A stretch of DNA of 64,000 nucleotides, taken from NCBI RefSeq assembly GCF_025698545.1, contig NC_068567.1, positions 6,572,001 to 6,636,000 of the forward strand. The letters are read 5' to 3'. Numbering within the stretch: position 1 is the first letter of the stretch; each line of letters opens with the position of its first letter. Origin of the DNA: Gossypium raimondii (lineage: Eukaryota; Streptophyta; Magnoliopsida; Malvales; Malvaceae). Shown here piece after piece: positions 49,541 through 62,619 of this stretch. The position numbers and the translations under genes are program-made. The notes beneath the pieces are model-generated. The model was not told the DNA's origin, made no database searches, and saw only the letters and a program-made list of their open reading frames with translations.

Positions 49541-51209
49541 GAATGAGGAGACCAAGGAAGGAAAAGAAGAGAAAGCAGGAGGGAAAATAAGTATAGTTTT
49601 GTAAGATGAAAATGGAGATCGGTGAAGAATATAAACCAAGAATCAATAGGTGCATTTTATTTGTACACGAATAATAAGGAATATTTGAAAGGCAAAAGAT
49701 GTGGGGTATGCAACGAATCTCTTTTTTTCTTTTCCCTTTCGGGTGAGAAGGAGAGGCAGTTTTTTGCTTCAGCTCCATTAGGTTTCAAAAGGAAAATCAA
49801 ATTTTATTTATTGATTCACACAATCAACTCTAGTGGTTTTTTTAGTTGATTTAATCGAGTTTTAACCTCCTCTTGAAGTAGTATTGGTTTAAGGGTTAAA
49901 AGAATTTTGTAATTAAAAATAACTGATGGATCGAGGTTGATGTATTTATAAGGGACCAAAGGGAATTTGCTTTATTTTGGGTGGCTGATTGAGGATTTTA
50001 TAAATGCATGGCAGGTTACCGACCACTGAAAAGAATTAAAGTGTGTGAAACAGATGATAGATGGAGCTGTATCGTTTCATTATATATATAGAAATTACAT
50101 TTATATACGAGTCAAAACGATGAAAGTAGCTTTTCTTAATGGTGTATGGATATCCATTGGTCTCAAAGGAATCCTTCTGTTACAAGTAAAATACCACTCA
50201 CTATACGTATATCAGATAAAATGATGGGAAATTGTTGTTTACTACTTTGCCTTTCCTTTTTTTTTTTTTTTCATAAAGGTTGATGGAGATGGAAGCCTAG
50301 ATTCCTTCAGAAATTGCTTTGCTTAGAGTTGATTAGTGGATGGTAAATATAAAGAAATAACACTTCACAACTATGAGTTATATTATAATGGATCTTCATA
50401 ATTCTTCAACGTGGCGAAGGGTGGTTTTTTTCCTCCTATTTTATCATTGTTCATTGATGAAGCCCCACATATGAAATGAGTGAACATGAAAGTGTATTAG
50501 ATTTTTGTTTTGCGGAGAATATTTTTATACAGGCTGGCTAAATGTCAGCCTTGCTTGCTAATTTTAGTTAAGCTGTTCGAATACGTAAAAATGAAATCAA
50601 AACAAAGGACCAAATCCAATAAAAATTAAATTACAGAGAGCAGTTTGCAATAAAAAGTTATTTTTCTATATTTAGAATATATGAATAGTGTTTGAGAGGC
50701 TTGAAAACAATATATGCACTAAATCCCACCTGCGTGTTAAAGTTTTTGTTTAGTTCATGAGAGTAACTCAACTAGAACCAGAATTATGTTTTTTAATAAG
50801 AAAATCTTATTAAATCACATGACAAACAACTAGTTCTCATAATGCACAAACAAACAGTATAATTGTGTTTTCTTTTCTTACAAATAGAATCAGTTCTCAA
50901 CCTCAGGCAAAAAAAAACAACATTTGAATTTTTTTTCAAGGTAACAAACTGGAACTGCCCAAAACCATCTTAGAAGACCTTGTTTCTGGAAGTTTTAATC
51001 TAATGGTTTTCTTCATGTAACACTATCATCCATATTATGGATAGACTATTCATCAGACAACTAAATTTCTCCAAGAATTGGAAGAAGAAAAAAAGGGAAA
51101 AATTAAAAAAGAGAAGAGCCGCCAGATCCGCATATATATGGTTGTTGCGGTAACCCCAGGATCCGTAATGCAAACACTTGAAGGTGGGTGGCATTTGCCC
51201 AAAAATGAA
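49541..51209. other. Intergenic DNA between HIPP and eIF3j
   Basis: 49541 to about 49760 is the probable HIPP leader and promoter. No other gene. Poly(T) tracts lie near 50258. The right end (about 51000-51209) is probably the eIF3j 3' UTR. Confidence 0.5.
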
Positions 51210-54200
51210 TCACATAAAGTCGTAATCATCAATGTCATCATAAGCAGTAACCACCAAATCATCATCTGGTTTATCAACATGGAGCTGCTTTTTCTTTCCA
51301 ACTAAAAGAAAAATGTTGCAGTCAGAGAATTGTAGTTCAATTTGACTACAAGCATAATATGATATGTAAAACATAACAGTTGTTAAGAAGATGAATCATC
51401 GGGGCTCCAACACCTGAGGTGTTGGAAGTTCTTTCTTACAAAAGACCTTTGCAAAAGCAAATAGGTTTCATACAACATTGAGGGTCTCATGAACTTTAGG
51501 TTTATTTTAAATATTTAATGGTTAATTTGGTGCAGGTTTGGCCAAAGCATGGGTAAATAACCATTCAGAGTATGAAAGATAGGTTGACCAGTAAGTTGCA
51601 TATCTGAAAAAGATAAAGATCTATGTGCCTCTTAATCTTCTTAAGGTTCAGAACAGCTTCAGATCTAAAGCTCACAGTAAACTGAGATTATTGAGGAACC
51701 ATTCAACCCCAACTTCTCCGGTTGTCTAAAGAATGCCTAAACTGCCTAAGGATTCCGATAAAAAAGAATTTGTAGGTCTTACCCTATAATATCCTAGAAC
51801 ATCTTTTTCGGGTGAAGGGGTAATCACCATACAATGAAATTATGCAAAGTAGTGGCATCTACCTATGGCTGAAGCGATAATCACCAGACCATGAAATTAT
51901 GGAAGGGCATTTATCTAGTCTTGCTATACGAATAATGCTCAATTATATATGCAAGTAGTTATGCTTAATCATAGTTGACATGCTTTTCTTTAGGATTAGA
52001 GGATTTATTTTTCTTCCATAATTGATTTAAAATTTCTCAATTAAGTGAAAAATTGAACCATCCGTGTTTCTGTTTTCTTGTTTGACAAATGTAACATTAA
52101 CGTGGACCACAAGAATGAAAGGGTTGCAGAACGTTTACCTGTCTTCTTTTTAGTTGTGGCTTCTTTTTCTGCTTTTAGCTTCTCATTTGCAATTGCGGTG
52201 ACCGAAGATGCAATATCTTTGACATCAGCTGCTTTCAAAGAAGTCAATGACAGTCTCATCACAGCCTTGAGTAGAGCAATATAATGATAACTTTTCTGTA
52301 TCAAAGGATGTATTTAGGCAACATGAGAACTTCCTCAATACAGTGACAATGCAAGGAAAGAAAGATTGTTAAACTCACCTCATATGGGCGAAGCTTGTGA
52401 GAAATAAGCTCAGCATACTCCACAAAGTCACTTTCAGATTTGGGAATAAAATTATCAAGAGTCTTATCATCACCTTTCTTGGAAAACAGTTCAGTAGTTG
52501 ATTTATAATCGGCTTCTTCCACAAGCCTATAGTAGAAAGCAAAATGTCAGATCATGGCACCTTACAGACAAAAAGCAATGAAGAAAAAAATCACCTTTAG
52601 ATATACACACATATATACACACACAAAAGTAAAAAATGGGTGGAGTATAACAGTAAGACTTCAGCTAATCTAGAAACAAACTACAACGAAATAGTTCTAA
52701 ATAGAAGTCAGCAAATTTAAGTTCTAGCAGTCATATTATGCTGTAACACCCACAACGACGACAAAGGAAAGCCCTCCATGTCTTCAATGTGGAAGCTAAA
52801 AATATTAAATTTCTACCTTTGTTGGCGAAGTTTCTCAGCCACTGGATCAAGGGGCTCTTCTTTAGCTACTTCAACAGCTTTTCCTTTCTTTTCAGTAGCT
52901 TTTGATGCAGCCTTTTTTGGGGCCTTTTCTTCTGGAGCTTTTGCAACAGGTTGCTGATACCAATTAAGGAAAAATGAATGAATACATGCAAATAATCTTA
53001 CTCCATCAGATATACGACACAAATACCTTGTGTATGGCACAGAATGTCAACATCAAACAGCTAAGTACAACTTAGACGTGTAATAAGATATTCATGCCAA
53101 TGAGTTTATAACAAAAGATCTACGAAAACACTATGATTCTGTCAATATTCACAAAATTGTTATAAGTGACACTGTAATTAGCCTCAAAGCAAATCTTATG
53201 CCACCATCAAAAAAGATACAGGGAGAGGCTCTATATACTTGATTCTAGATCCAAATGCTAAGAATAGAAGGCAGGAATCACTATTAATCATCAATCAAAT
53301 TTCTTAACTGATGCAGTAGGATGGTAATGGATCACACGAAGATATTCTTATCACATCAGGAATGAAGCGCATCTTAATAGAGTTTGAATTATCAAATGTA
53401 AGTCATATTCTTATCACATCAGGAATGAGGCGCATCTTAATAGAGTTTGAATTACCAAATTAAAGTTATATTCTTATCACATCAGGAATGGGGCACATCT
53501 TAATAGAGTTTGAATTACGAAATTTAAGTTATAAATCAGGTTGCTAAATCAAGATTAGATATGATTTATCCATCTGACAATGCCATGAGATACATGTATC
53601 AAAAATCAAATCAGGACCAATCCAGAAAGAACTAATAACTGTAAAAGGTTTTTCTTGTAACCAGGTTTTTCTTGCCTATGTTTAGGTGGTTTAAAAGGTT
53701 GCAATTTTGAACATATTTTCTAGTACTAGATTTTTAAGAAGCATAGAGAGATTCATAGGACCGAAGAGCCCCGACAGTAAAATACTAGTAAACTTAACGA
53801 ATACAAGTTACAATGAAGCCCATCATACCGGAGGCGGAGCAGGTTCATCTTCATCCTCCCATGATTCCTTGATATCAGAGTCATCAATATCTTCATCATC
53901 CCATTTGCTTTTAAGTTGTTCCTTTGCAGGGAGAGGTGGAATCTCATCCTCTGCAACAATAGCATACAACTTCTTGAGCCAAAAATAAAAGGGGTGTTCA
54001 AGACAAGGAAACCAAGAATAAAAAGAAAGACATAATGCAATAGGTTCTCCAACTAAGATTGGAAACAGACCATAGTCTTTAGCACTTATTAACAACTTAA
54101 AAACATATGAAACATAAAATAGAAATGAATCTGCTTTAAGGTCTCTTTACACTTTAAAACTCCTATACAGAACTAGGAGGCTACCGTCAGGTAATGTTGC

Positions 54201-54606
54201 AAGAAAAGAACTAGTGAATCCCAGCAATTGAAGCCAAGACTAGATTCCCAAGATGTTGCCACAATTACTGATCTTCCACTACATGCAGTTTTTCTTTTTA
54301 ATAGAAAGAAAAAACCCCTAAATTTCTCTGTTTGGTCTGGCAACACCATAGCCGATTTCCCAAGAAACTCAAAGCTAACACCTTTAAAACATCTCAACTC
54401 AACCTCATAAAAACCAAAACCAAAAACAAGTAAAAGCCCTAAATTTCAATAAACCCAATAAACCTTTAGCTCTACAAAAAGTAATTTTCCACATTCAAGT
54501 TCACACATAATAAAACATGCAAAAGAAAATAGGATCACTTATCAGTCAAAGCGCCAGTAATTAACAACAAATTCGGGCCAAATTAAAACTTACCCCAGTC
54601 TTCCAT
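51210..54606 (-). CDS. EIF3J: Eukaryotic translation initiation factor 3 subunit J
   Basis: Loosely bound eIF3 subunit that helps mRNA and 40S recruitment. Six exons on the minus strand join in phase: 54594-54606, 53829-53950, 52817-52953, 52379-52526, 52139-52295 and 51210-51301, giving 222 residues, the normal plant length. The acidic N-terminus MEDWEDEIPPLP, KSKWDDEDIDDSDIKESWE, the Lys/Ala-rich middle, RLVEEADYKSTTELF, FIPKSESDFVEYAELI, LKAADVKDIASSVTAIANEK and the acidic end TAYDDIDDYDFM are diagnostic. The first coding exon has only 13 bases. The second intron holds a 63-bp triple tandem repeat. Telo-box sequence upstream (54870-54882) fits a translation gene. Frames are intact. Confidence 0.94.
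53342..53532. repeat. 63-bp tandem repeat, three copies, in eIF3j intron 2
   Basis: ATATTCTTATCACATCAGGA starts at 53342, 53405 and 53468. Copies differ by a few substitutions and end in AGTTTGAATTA.CAAAT. Confidence 0.93.
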
Positions 54607-54890
54607 CTTCACTTAACGAAATTCAACGAATCGAAGAACAATCCTGAATACCGCAAAATAAACAATATATAGTTCTTTAGATTAAAAAAAAAAAAGAGTC
54701 TAAAAAGAGCAAGAATTTTAACAAGAAGCCGAAGAAGAAATTACTTACTTGCGTTTAAAATAATTATAACTGTTTATAGTTGGGGAGGGGGGTTATGAGT
54801 AAATCTGATTTGGGTTTTTCTTCTTGGTTCAGATCAGATGCAAAGAATCAATGCAAGGAAGATGAAATGTTTTAGGGTTTTTATATTATT
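54607..54890 (-). promoter_or_regulatory. EIF3J: eIF3j leader and promoter with telo-box
   Basis: On the minus strand AAAAACCCTAAAA (54870-54882) is a telo-box about 270 bases before the start codon. The leader probably contains an intron (the donor/acceptor pair was not fixed). Confidence 0.5.
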
Positions 54891-55599
54891 TTTTTAATAA
54901 ATATTACCTTTTTCTTTTCTTTATTAATTTTAAAATTTTAATTTAACGTTTTCATTTTATAATATAGAAAAATCCCTACTCGAAGTCCTACAAAATATTG
55001 GGCCGTTATTTAGCCCATTGAGTTAATAAGGTGAATTTACGTAAATACCCTGACAATAAATTCAATGATTTTTTATTATATTTAAAATTTTAAAATATTT
55101 CATGTATAATTAAATTTACAAATAATTTACTAATTATTAAAATTATTTAAAACATATATTTGATTTTGATTAGTTGTACATAATTCAAAAATATATTAAA
55201 ATTATGCTAATACAATAACAGTGTTAATAATTTTTAAAATTGAATTAAATTAAAATTATATATATAATCATACAAAATCATTTGATAAAATTAATGTATA
55301 GTATATTATTTTATTAATAATCAAGTAAATTCTGCGGTTACCCTTCCATTTTTAATTCATCGTTTTATTATTCTAGATGTAAATAAAATTTAATATTATT
55401 TAATAAAATCTAATTTTATTAATTTTGAGTTATTATATAGAATTCGAATAGCTTTATATATAATATCTACATTTTTGAAATTTTCTCAACAAGGACCTCT
55501 GTCAGTGTCACTCTATTTGCTTTCTAGATAGTCCAAGTCTTCTCAAGGATTTCACTGTATTTTTCTTGATGATATTCTTCCTTTTGAATTTTCATTTCT
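54891..55599. other. Intergenic AT-rich DNA
   Basis: Includes a GGGCC..TAGCCCA pair near 55000-55016, which may belong to the eIF3j promoter. Otherwise simple AT-rich sequence without a gene. Confidence 0.45.
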
Positions 55600-55920
55600 C
55601 AAGTGCTTGAGTGGATGCTAGATGAGCTAAGAAATCCGCCTCCTGATTGGCCTCCCGAAATATGTGTTCAGCCTTCACCGTCCATGCACGATTCAACAAG
55701 CGTATTGGCTATTGCTGCTCTGCCGATTGCACTAGCAATGACCTTTCTTGGCTTCTCCTTTGACATCTTGACAGCAGGTAAGCAGTCTGACTCCACGAGA
55801 ACGAAGAGATTGAAGATGTTTCTGAAGAAGGAAAAAAAGGCCGCCAATTGGAGACTCCAAGCAATGATAGAAGACATAGAACGGCTGGGGAATATTTGTG
55901 CCATCAAGGAGCCGTATCCA
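55600..55920 (-). pseudogene. LINE-type RNase H domain remnant
   Basis: On the minus strand LFVLVESDCLPAV (the second catalytic strand, ESD) is followed, after a frame shift, by LNRAWTVKAEHIFREAN and QEADFLAHLAS. ESDC then H.(F/Y)REAN..AD.LA is the RNase H pattern of plant non-LTR retroelements. The plus-strand open frame of 107 codons at 55603-55926 is therefore probably an antisense artefact. Confidence 0.55.
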
Positions 55921-57459
55921 GCTTAGTAATTATTGAAATGGTGACCGGTGAGAGCATCAGGGGATTAATAGAAACCTTTATGTTTTATACATTCTACTTT
56001 ATGTTTTAATTAAATTGTTTGACATTAAGTTAATTAATAGAAAATATCCATATTATTAATAAAGAAAATATTTGGCATATTATCAGTGAAATTTTTAGAC
56101 TGAACAAGTAAGATTAGAGAATTGACAAGTGTCGTATAGTAAAATATTAAAAGAAACACATGATAATCTTTTAAGATTATTTGTGTAATAAAAAATACAT
56201 TGTCAAGATATCAAATACTAACATTTATTAATATGTATTTTGTTTTAAAATATATATTTTAATAAATTTTTACACTTTGTTTAGAAAATAGTTTAAATAA
56301 ACATATGTTTTAAAAATTTTAAGATAATGACTAAAATTTTGTTTAGTGTAAAAACAAATTTATTGAGAAATATTAGTATTAAAATTATATTTTAAACAAA
56401 TTTAGTTTAAAGTTAATATTTGAGAATAAATCATTTCAAGGAAATAAGAAATGATACACAGAATGAATAAAATGTATTAAAATCAATTCATTATTATTCA
56501 ACAATTTCTTTTTGAGTTAATAAATTCTTTTTGATTTTTTTCAAGAATTTTTCTTTAGTTTTCTTTTAGTAGAGTTTTAACAATCTTTTCAGATTGTGAG
56601 AATAATTTTCAAACTTTTTCTTACCAATTTTTCTTTCTTGGAGGAAAAATTAGAGTAGTTGTGGATTCTTATTGTTTTCAAGACTCCTTAGAAGTTTTAC
56701 ACGCCATGTTCCATTTTTTCTATCTATTTTTTTATTGTTCTAATATTTGATTTGTTATTCTATTTTATTTATCTTAGTTATTTATTTTAATTGTTTTTTA
56801 AATTTTTTTATTTGACCTGGATTTGTTTGCATTTCAGGTTATGTCAAAATTCAAGTTTATTTCTGAACGTCTAGAGCCCTAGTCAAATCTGCGACTTGGA
56901 CAAATTTACGATCATGTTTCCGCACTTCGTCATACCACGTGTTGTAATATTTTGGTCACTGAGTCGTTAATTATCGTTAACGGTGTAACGGAAAGCTGAC
57001 GTGGTACGTTAAATCATAATAAATTTATCTATATATCCGTGGTTCAAAGTAGGAGTGTAGGCAAAAGGGTAAATAGCAATATTGGTCCCTTAAAATTATC
57101 TTTAATTCTTTCTGAATTTATGAAGTTACAAATTAATATCATAATAAAATTGCATTTTTGATTTTTTTTTTAAAGTTACCATTTATCTTTAGCACTCAAA
57201 AACACAATTCTAACTTCGTCTCTAGTTTAGAATGTTATTTAGTGGATAACAAATGCAGGCTAGGGATTCAATTACGTGAAGCACAAGATGAGGAATCAGA
57301 AAAAAATACACTAACAGTGTGATTGAAGGTGAAAGATCGAAGAAATTCAACATTTATACAGTATGAATTATTAATGTATTGAAATTTGTATAAATATAAA
57401 ATATTTTAAATATGATTATGAGATAAGAAAATACATCAATAATTTAGATAGTATAATTA
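55921..57459. other. Intergenic AT-rich DNA
   Basis: No gene recognised. 56500-56680 is rich in TTTCTTTT-type runs. 57080-57200 holds the degenerate ACAAATTAATATCATAATAAAATT repeat also seen at 47130-47470. Confidence 0.45.
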
Positions 57460-57464
57460 TAATT
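57460..57464. repeat. Target-site duplication TAATT (left)
   Basis: Matches 62385-62389 and frames the solo LTR. Confidence 0.85.
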
Positions 57465-58209
57465 TGTCGAAACCATTTTTATAAAATTTGAAAAACGGGG
57501 ATCGACTTTGAAAATAAAATGAGAGTCGCCACCGATCTTTTATTAAGGTGTGACCGGTTCACCGTTAAAATGATTTTGGTCTGCGAAATTTTGAGAAAAT
57601 AAGTTCAGGAGTCGGTTACGTACGAGGAAGGGTTAGCACCCTCGTAACGCCCAAAATTGGTACCAAATTGATTGTTTAATGTCTTAATGTCGAAATTTTG
57701 AAAAGATTTTGAAATACAATCCTTTGAAGTTTAAATTTGAATAAACCAAATTGCATAATAAGACGCACTTATTTCGAAGAAATAAATTGCCATACTCAGT
57801 GAGTTAGGGTGCAACAGTTCAATCTTTAAAGTTAGATTTGTCCTTTTAGATTTTAAAAATTCACGTGTTTTGAAAAGGATATTTGGTTAGTTGGGTCAAT
57901 CGAGAAATTGTAATCCAATAAGTTAGGGTTCAATTTCTTGAGATTCCTAAACACAAAATATTGCCTTTATTTTAAAATCGATATGCCGTTATTATATTAA
58001 ATTACGCAACATATATTTATAAATAAATTAATTAATTAATAATTTTTTTATTGAAATAGTGAAGTTTAAACTTTAAAAATTATGATGTTTTAGGGCTAAA
58101 TTTTATAATCTAAGTGTAATTTTTAGATTGTATATAAAATATAAAAAAACAAAATATTTTGTTTTGAACTTAAACAGAAGCCAATTTTAGGGGGAAAGTT
58201 TAGGGGTTT

Positions 58210-60080
58210 CGGGGGGAATTTTGGGATAAAAACGCCACAAAAAATTATTTTATTTTGAACAAAATGACGCCGTTTTCCCAAACGGTGTCGTTTTGGGAAA
58301 TTTGAATATATAGTAACGGCGTTTTTTTGTTAAAAACACCGCTAAATCTCATATATTTTATTTATTTATTTTTTGTATCTTTCATTTAAATTTTACGTAA
58401 ATAATTATTAAAATTTTAAGTAATATTTAAAAGTATTTGATACATGTATAAATTTTAGTTTTTTATTTCATTTATATTTTTTATTTTATTTTTTCTTATA
58501 TTTTGGTCCTATCCAATTTAAATAATTAATTACCTATATATATATATATCCATATAAAAATATCAAATGGTTAGGTTTAAATGTTTTAAATATACAAGTA
58601 TTAATTAATTGTATCATTTAACAAGTCTCAATTTATAAACCTTAAGGTTTAAGCTTAAACCCTAAATTAACCAATCAATCTACATGCATAAAGTAATCAT
58701 CTATCCATTATATATCTCTTAAATAATATAAATTATATACTCATAATTTCAATATATTAAATTTATTATTATCTATTTTAGAAATATATAAGAACATATT
58801 TAATATAAAAATTAATAAAACTAATTAATCTAAAATTAAACTCTAACCTAACTGTTAAAACCCTAAACACCAAATCCCTAACCCCTAACCCTAAATCCCC
58901 TAACCCATAAATCCCCCTAACCCCTAAAGCATAACACTTAACCCCTAAACCTTAAATCACAAACCCTAAATCGATACCCCAACCTACTCCTTAAACTCTA
59001 AACCATATACTATAGTGATAATTATTCAATATTTTAAAATTAATACTATCTCTTTTACGATTATATAAGAAATTGTTTAATATATAAGCTAAAAAAATCA
59101 GTAATGTATCCAAAAAAACTTTAAAATTATTTTAAATAATAGTATTTTAATTTTTCCATTTTTAACAAATATTTTAAATTATTTTAAATCCCTAAGCATT
59201 AGCGGCGCTTCTTAAAAACGCCGCTAAATCCCCGAAAGCTCAGAAAACGGCGCCGTTGGGCTTAGTTTTTTATGCGGCGCTTTCCCAAAAACGACGCTAA
59301 AGCCTTGAGCATTAGCGGCGCTTTCTTAAAAACGCTGCTAAATCCCTGAAAGCTCAGAAAATGGCGCCGTTGGGCTTAGTTTTTTTTTTTTGCGACGTTT
59401 TCCCAAAAACGCCGCTAAAGCCCTGAGCATTAGCGGCGCTTTCTTAAAAACGCCTCTAAATCCCCGATAGCTTAGAAAACGACGCCGTTGGGCTTAGTTT
59501 TTTTTGTGGCGCTTCCCCAAAAACGCCGCTAAATCCCGAAAGCTCAGAAAACGGCGTCGTTGGGCTTAGGTTTTTTGCGGCGCTTTCTCAAAAACGCCTC
59601 TAAATCCCCGAAAGCTTAGAAAACGGTGTCGTTTGGCTTAGGTTTTTTTGCGGCGCTTACCCAAAAACACCGCTAAGGCCCTGAACATTAGCGGCGCTTT
59701 CTAAAAAACGCCGCTAAATCCCCGAAAGCTCAGAAAACGGCGTCGTTTGGCTTAGGTTTTTTTGCGGCGCTTTCTCAAAAACGCCGCTAAATCCCCAAAA
59801 GCTCAAAAACGGCGTCGTTTGGCTTAGGTTTTTTTGCGACGCTTTATCAAAAACGCCACTAAATCCCCGAAAGCTCAAAAAACGGCGTCGTTTGGCTTAG
59901 ATTTTTTTGCGGCGCTTTCTTAAAAACGCCGCTAACTCTCCGAAAGCTCGGTAAATGGCGTCGGTGGGCTTAGGTTTTTTGCGGCGCTTTCTGGAAAACG
60001 CCGCTAATGATCGATCTTTAGCGCCATTTTTTATCCAAACGCCGCTAAAAACGCCGCTAAAAGTCTGTTTTGGTGTAGTG
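58210..60080. mobile_element. CACTA-like element with GCGGCG hairpin repeats
   Basis: The right end TTTTGGTGTAGTG at 60068-60080 equals the end at 1221. From 59205 to 60060, units of about 70-115 bases recur: GCGGCGCTTTCTTAAAAACGCCGCTAAATCCCCGAAAGCTCAGAAAACGGCGTCGTT in pieces, each half able to fold (TTAGCGGCG with CGCCGCTAA). It interrupts the solo LTR. The left terminal repeat was not found, so the left border (somewhere between about 57960 and 58220) is uncertain or deleted. No transposase is seen, so it would be non-autonomous. Confidence 0.6.
58857..58990. repeat. Degenerate telomere-like (CCCTAAA)n stretch
   Basis: CCCTAAACACC, CCCTAACCCC and similar variants recur inside the CACTA-like element, about 200 bases before its GCGGCG repeats, as at 1-230. 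Confidence 0.7.
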
Positions 60081-61009
60081 CGAGACAACAAGATGTCATA
60101 TACAGTAAGTTAGGACCCAACATCTTGAAATCTCACATGCTTCATTTTGAAATTGTATGGTTTTAACAAAATAAGCACTTGGCTATCTAAATTCATCGAG
60201 AAGAATTGAAGCCCAGTAAGTTAGGGCACAACTCACTCGAGAACCATGAACACCATGCCTTTTCTGAAAATTATGAAATAAAATGATTGTAGTGCTTTGA
60301 TAAAATACAATTTTTACAAATGAGACATGATTGAATAGTAATACATAATATAAAAGATAAATAGCAACACAAACCTACACTAAGACATAACAAGTAGGTG
60401 ATAGATAAATACAAATAGCAATAATGATTTTAATCATATTATACTAATACTAACATCAATGTCCAAAGCTAAACAAATCTATCATCAATTTTAAGAATGC
60501 ACCAAGATAATAAAAAATGAAAAAAGTCCTACGCATAAAAGTTTTAAAATAAATTGCACGCATGAACTCAAAATAAACTTGAAATAAAATAATAACAACC
60601 TTGAAAAATAGTATATAAAAAATTATATAAACATTTAGCATATAGATATACAAAATGAATTTTAAGATATAACCTAAACAAAACATTAAAATGTATACAA
60701 ATTATACCAAAATCTTATAAAATATACATATTAATAAATAATGAATCAAATAATAACATGTCAAGTTTGAAGATAAAAATATATAATAGATATTAAAAAA
60801 TAATATATGATAAATTTAAAACATATCAATAATAATTTAAAATAATAGTATATTACATTTTAAAACTATACTAATAATAAGTTTAAAAGTAATGTCAAAC
60901 TAAATATTAAAATATGCTATAAATAAATATATTAAAATAAGTACTAAATTGATTTAAAATTATACTATTAAAATCAAGTTAAAGTTAAGACATAATTTAA
61001 ATATAAAGA

Positions 61010-61010
<1 letters not shown>
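60081..61010 (-). other. Solo LTR, middle part
   Basis: Carries AGTAAGTTAGG motifs at 60104 and 60214, then a TA-rich tract equivalent to 6780-7330 of the related LTR. Confidence 0.7.

Positions 61011-61055
<45 letters not shown>
61011..61055. repeat. (TAA)n microsatellite in solo LTR
   Basis: About 15 triplets at the same relative place as in the two Tat-like LTRs. Confidence 0.9.
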
Positions 61056-62384
61056 GGATTAAAAATGATATTGGAATTCAAATAAAAATAAAAATAAAAA
61101 TAAAACACTACAAATAGAAATAAAAAAAGAAAAAATAAAGATAAACTAAATTGGTAATCGACTTAAAAAATGAGGGACTAAAATTGTAATTAAACGCATG
61201 ACCTGGGCATTCAATCCTAATAATGAAAACGACACCGCATAACTGTGGATCAAATTGAAAACAAAATAAAATACGCGATTCAAATTAAAAAAAATAAAAA
61301 AAATCAAATCGAAACATCACAAAACAAGAGGGACTCGTCGTGCAAATAGACTAATGAACAGAGATGCGTGGATCCTGCCCCGAGTCGGGTCACCATGCTG
61401 GTCTGAGCCTCTAAACGGCGTCGTATCATGGCCACTGCACAGGCTCTGAACGACGTCGTTTCTTTCACTACTTATAAGTAGAACCCCAGAGCAATCAACA
61501 ATTTATTTTATTTAAAATAAAACCTAAAAGATTTGCTTGCTGTTTTCGGCGCCGTTCTGTGAAGCAGTCGTTCGAAAAGGAACTTCGAATCCTTGCTCAA
61601 ACTCCGATTGCGACGGAGAGAACCAGGATCCGGCGGCCAGGTAAGTTCTCTTCTAACTCCTCCTTTTTAAAAAGAAAAGAAAAAAAACTAACATAGATGG
61701 ATCCCCTCGCCGCATCTGTGGACCGACTGCTCAGGGGATCCTCAGCCTCGTCCGACCCCGATCGCAACGGAGACCAGGTAAGCCTCTCCTTTCCTTTTTC
61801 TCTTCTATTTTAGTACTTATCAATGAACAAAGGAGCAGAGAAAAAAAAGAAAAAGCAAAAAGATTAACAATCACCTTTCGAACTTTTCGATTTCTTCGAA
61901 TGAATTTTTTTTGTATACAATATGCGTGTGTGATTTTTTTTTGTCTCTGTGTCCTTTACAAAGGCCTTGCCTTTTTGTTTTATAGGCCGAAAGAAAAAAT
62001 AAATAAAAAGAATCCATTTTTCCGTTTTCGCTGCTGCGTTTTCTTCCCATTTACAGGTACGGCGTGCGGGGTTGGGGACGTGGCATGTATGGAGGCACGC
62101 GTGAGAGCAAAGGCTCAGAACGTATAGAGGCTGGTCACGGCGCTGGGGTTTGCCCTAGGGTTGCTCTGTATTTTTCTTATTGGGCCGCTTCGTCATTGGG
62201 CTAGGGTTTTAGAAATTTAGGTTGGGTCTGGGTTGAATTTGGGTTGTGATATTAGGCTTAGTGGGTCTGATGTATTTTGGGTTTGTAATATGGACGGATG
62301 GACTTTTAATAATTTTTGTTTTTATTTATATTTTTGTTTATTTATTTATTTCTGATTTGGGCCGGGCAAATTTGGGTTATTACA

Positions 62385-62389
62385 TAATT
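62385..62389. repeat. Target-site duplication TAATT (right)
   Basis: Pairs with 57460-57464. Confidence 0.85.
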
Positions 62390-62619
62390 CATAATGAATT
62401 TGTGGATATTAATCTTTAGATAATTATTATTAAATTCATTTCATTTCGCTTTATGTTTTTGGCATAACGAAGATTTAAATTTAAGTATTTTTAAGGAAAA
62501 TGAACACTCGATCAATAGATCACAACTTGAGGTTGTAAAGTTTTCTTAACTCATAAGTGGAGTTAAGAAACGGCATGGAGAATTCTTAACCCAGCTTGTG
62601 GACAAGGGGTGAAGGCAAA

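Larger units (their letters stand above)
57465..62384 (-). mobile_element. Solo LTR of a Tat-like family, with nested CACTA-like insertion
   Basis: Begins TGTCGAAACC and ends TTATTACA (TG...CA type). It shares GAGTCGCCACCGATC, TTATTAAGGTGTGA.CGG.TCACC and TCGGTTACG..CGAGGAAGG.TTAGCACCCTCGTAACGCCCAAAAT with the LTRs at 6194 and 23364, but is clearly diverged. There is no primer site or internal region on either side, and TAATT duplications flank it. It is thus a solo LTR left by recombination between two LTRs. Orientation is inferred from the related element. Confidence 0.88.

Noticed and set aside
55603-55926. A 107-codon plus-strand gene
   Set aside because: The minus strand carries RNase H motifs (VESDC, HIFREAN, ADFLAHLAS) across the same stretch. 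The plus frame has no recognisable domain and is probably antisense to a LINE remnant.
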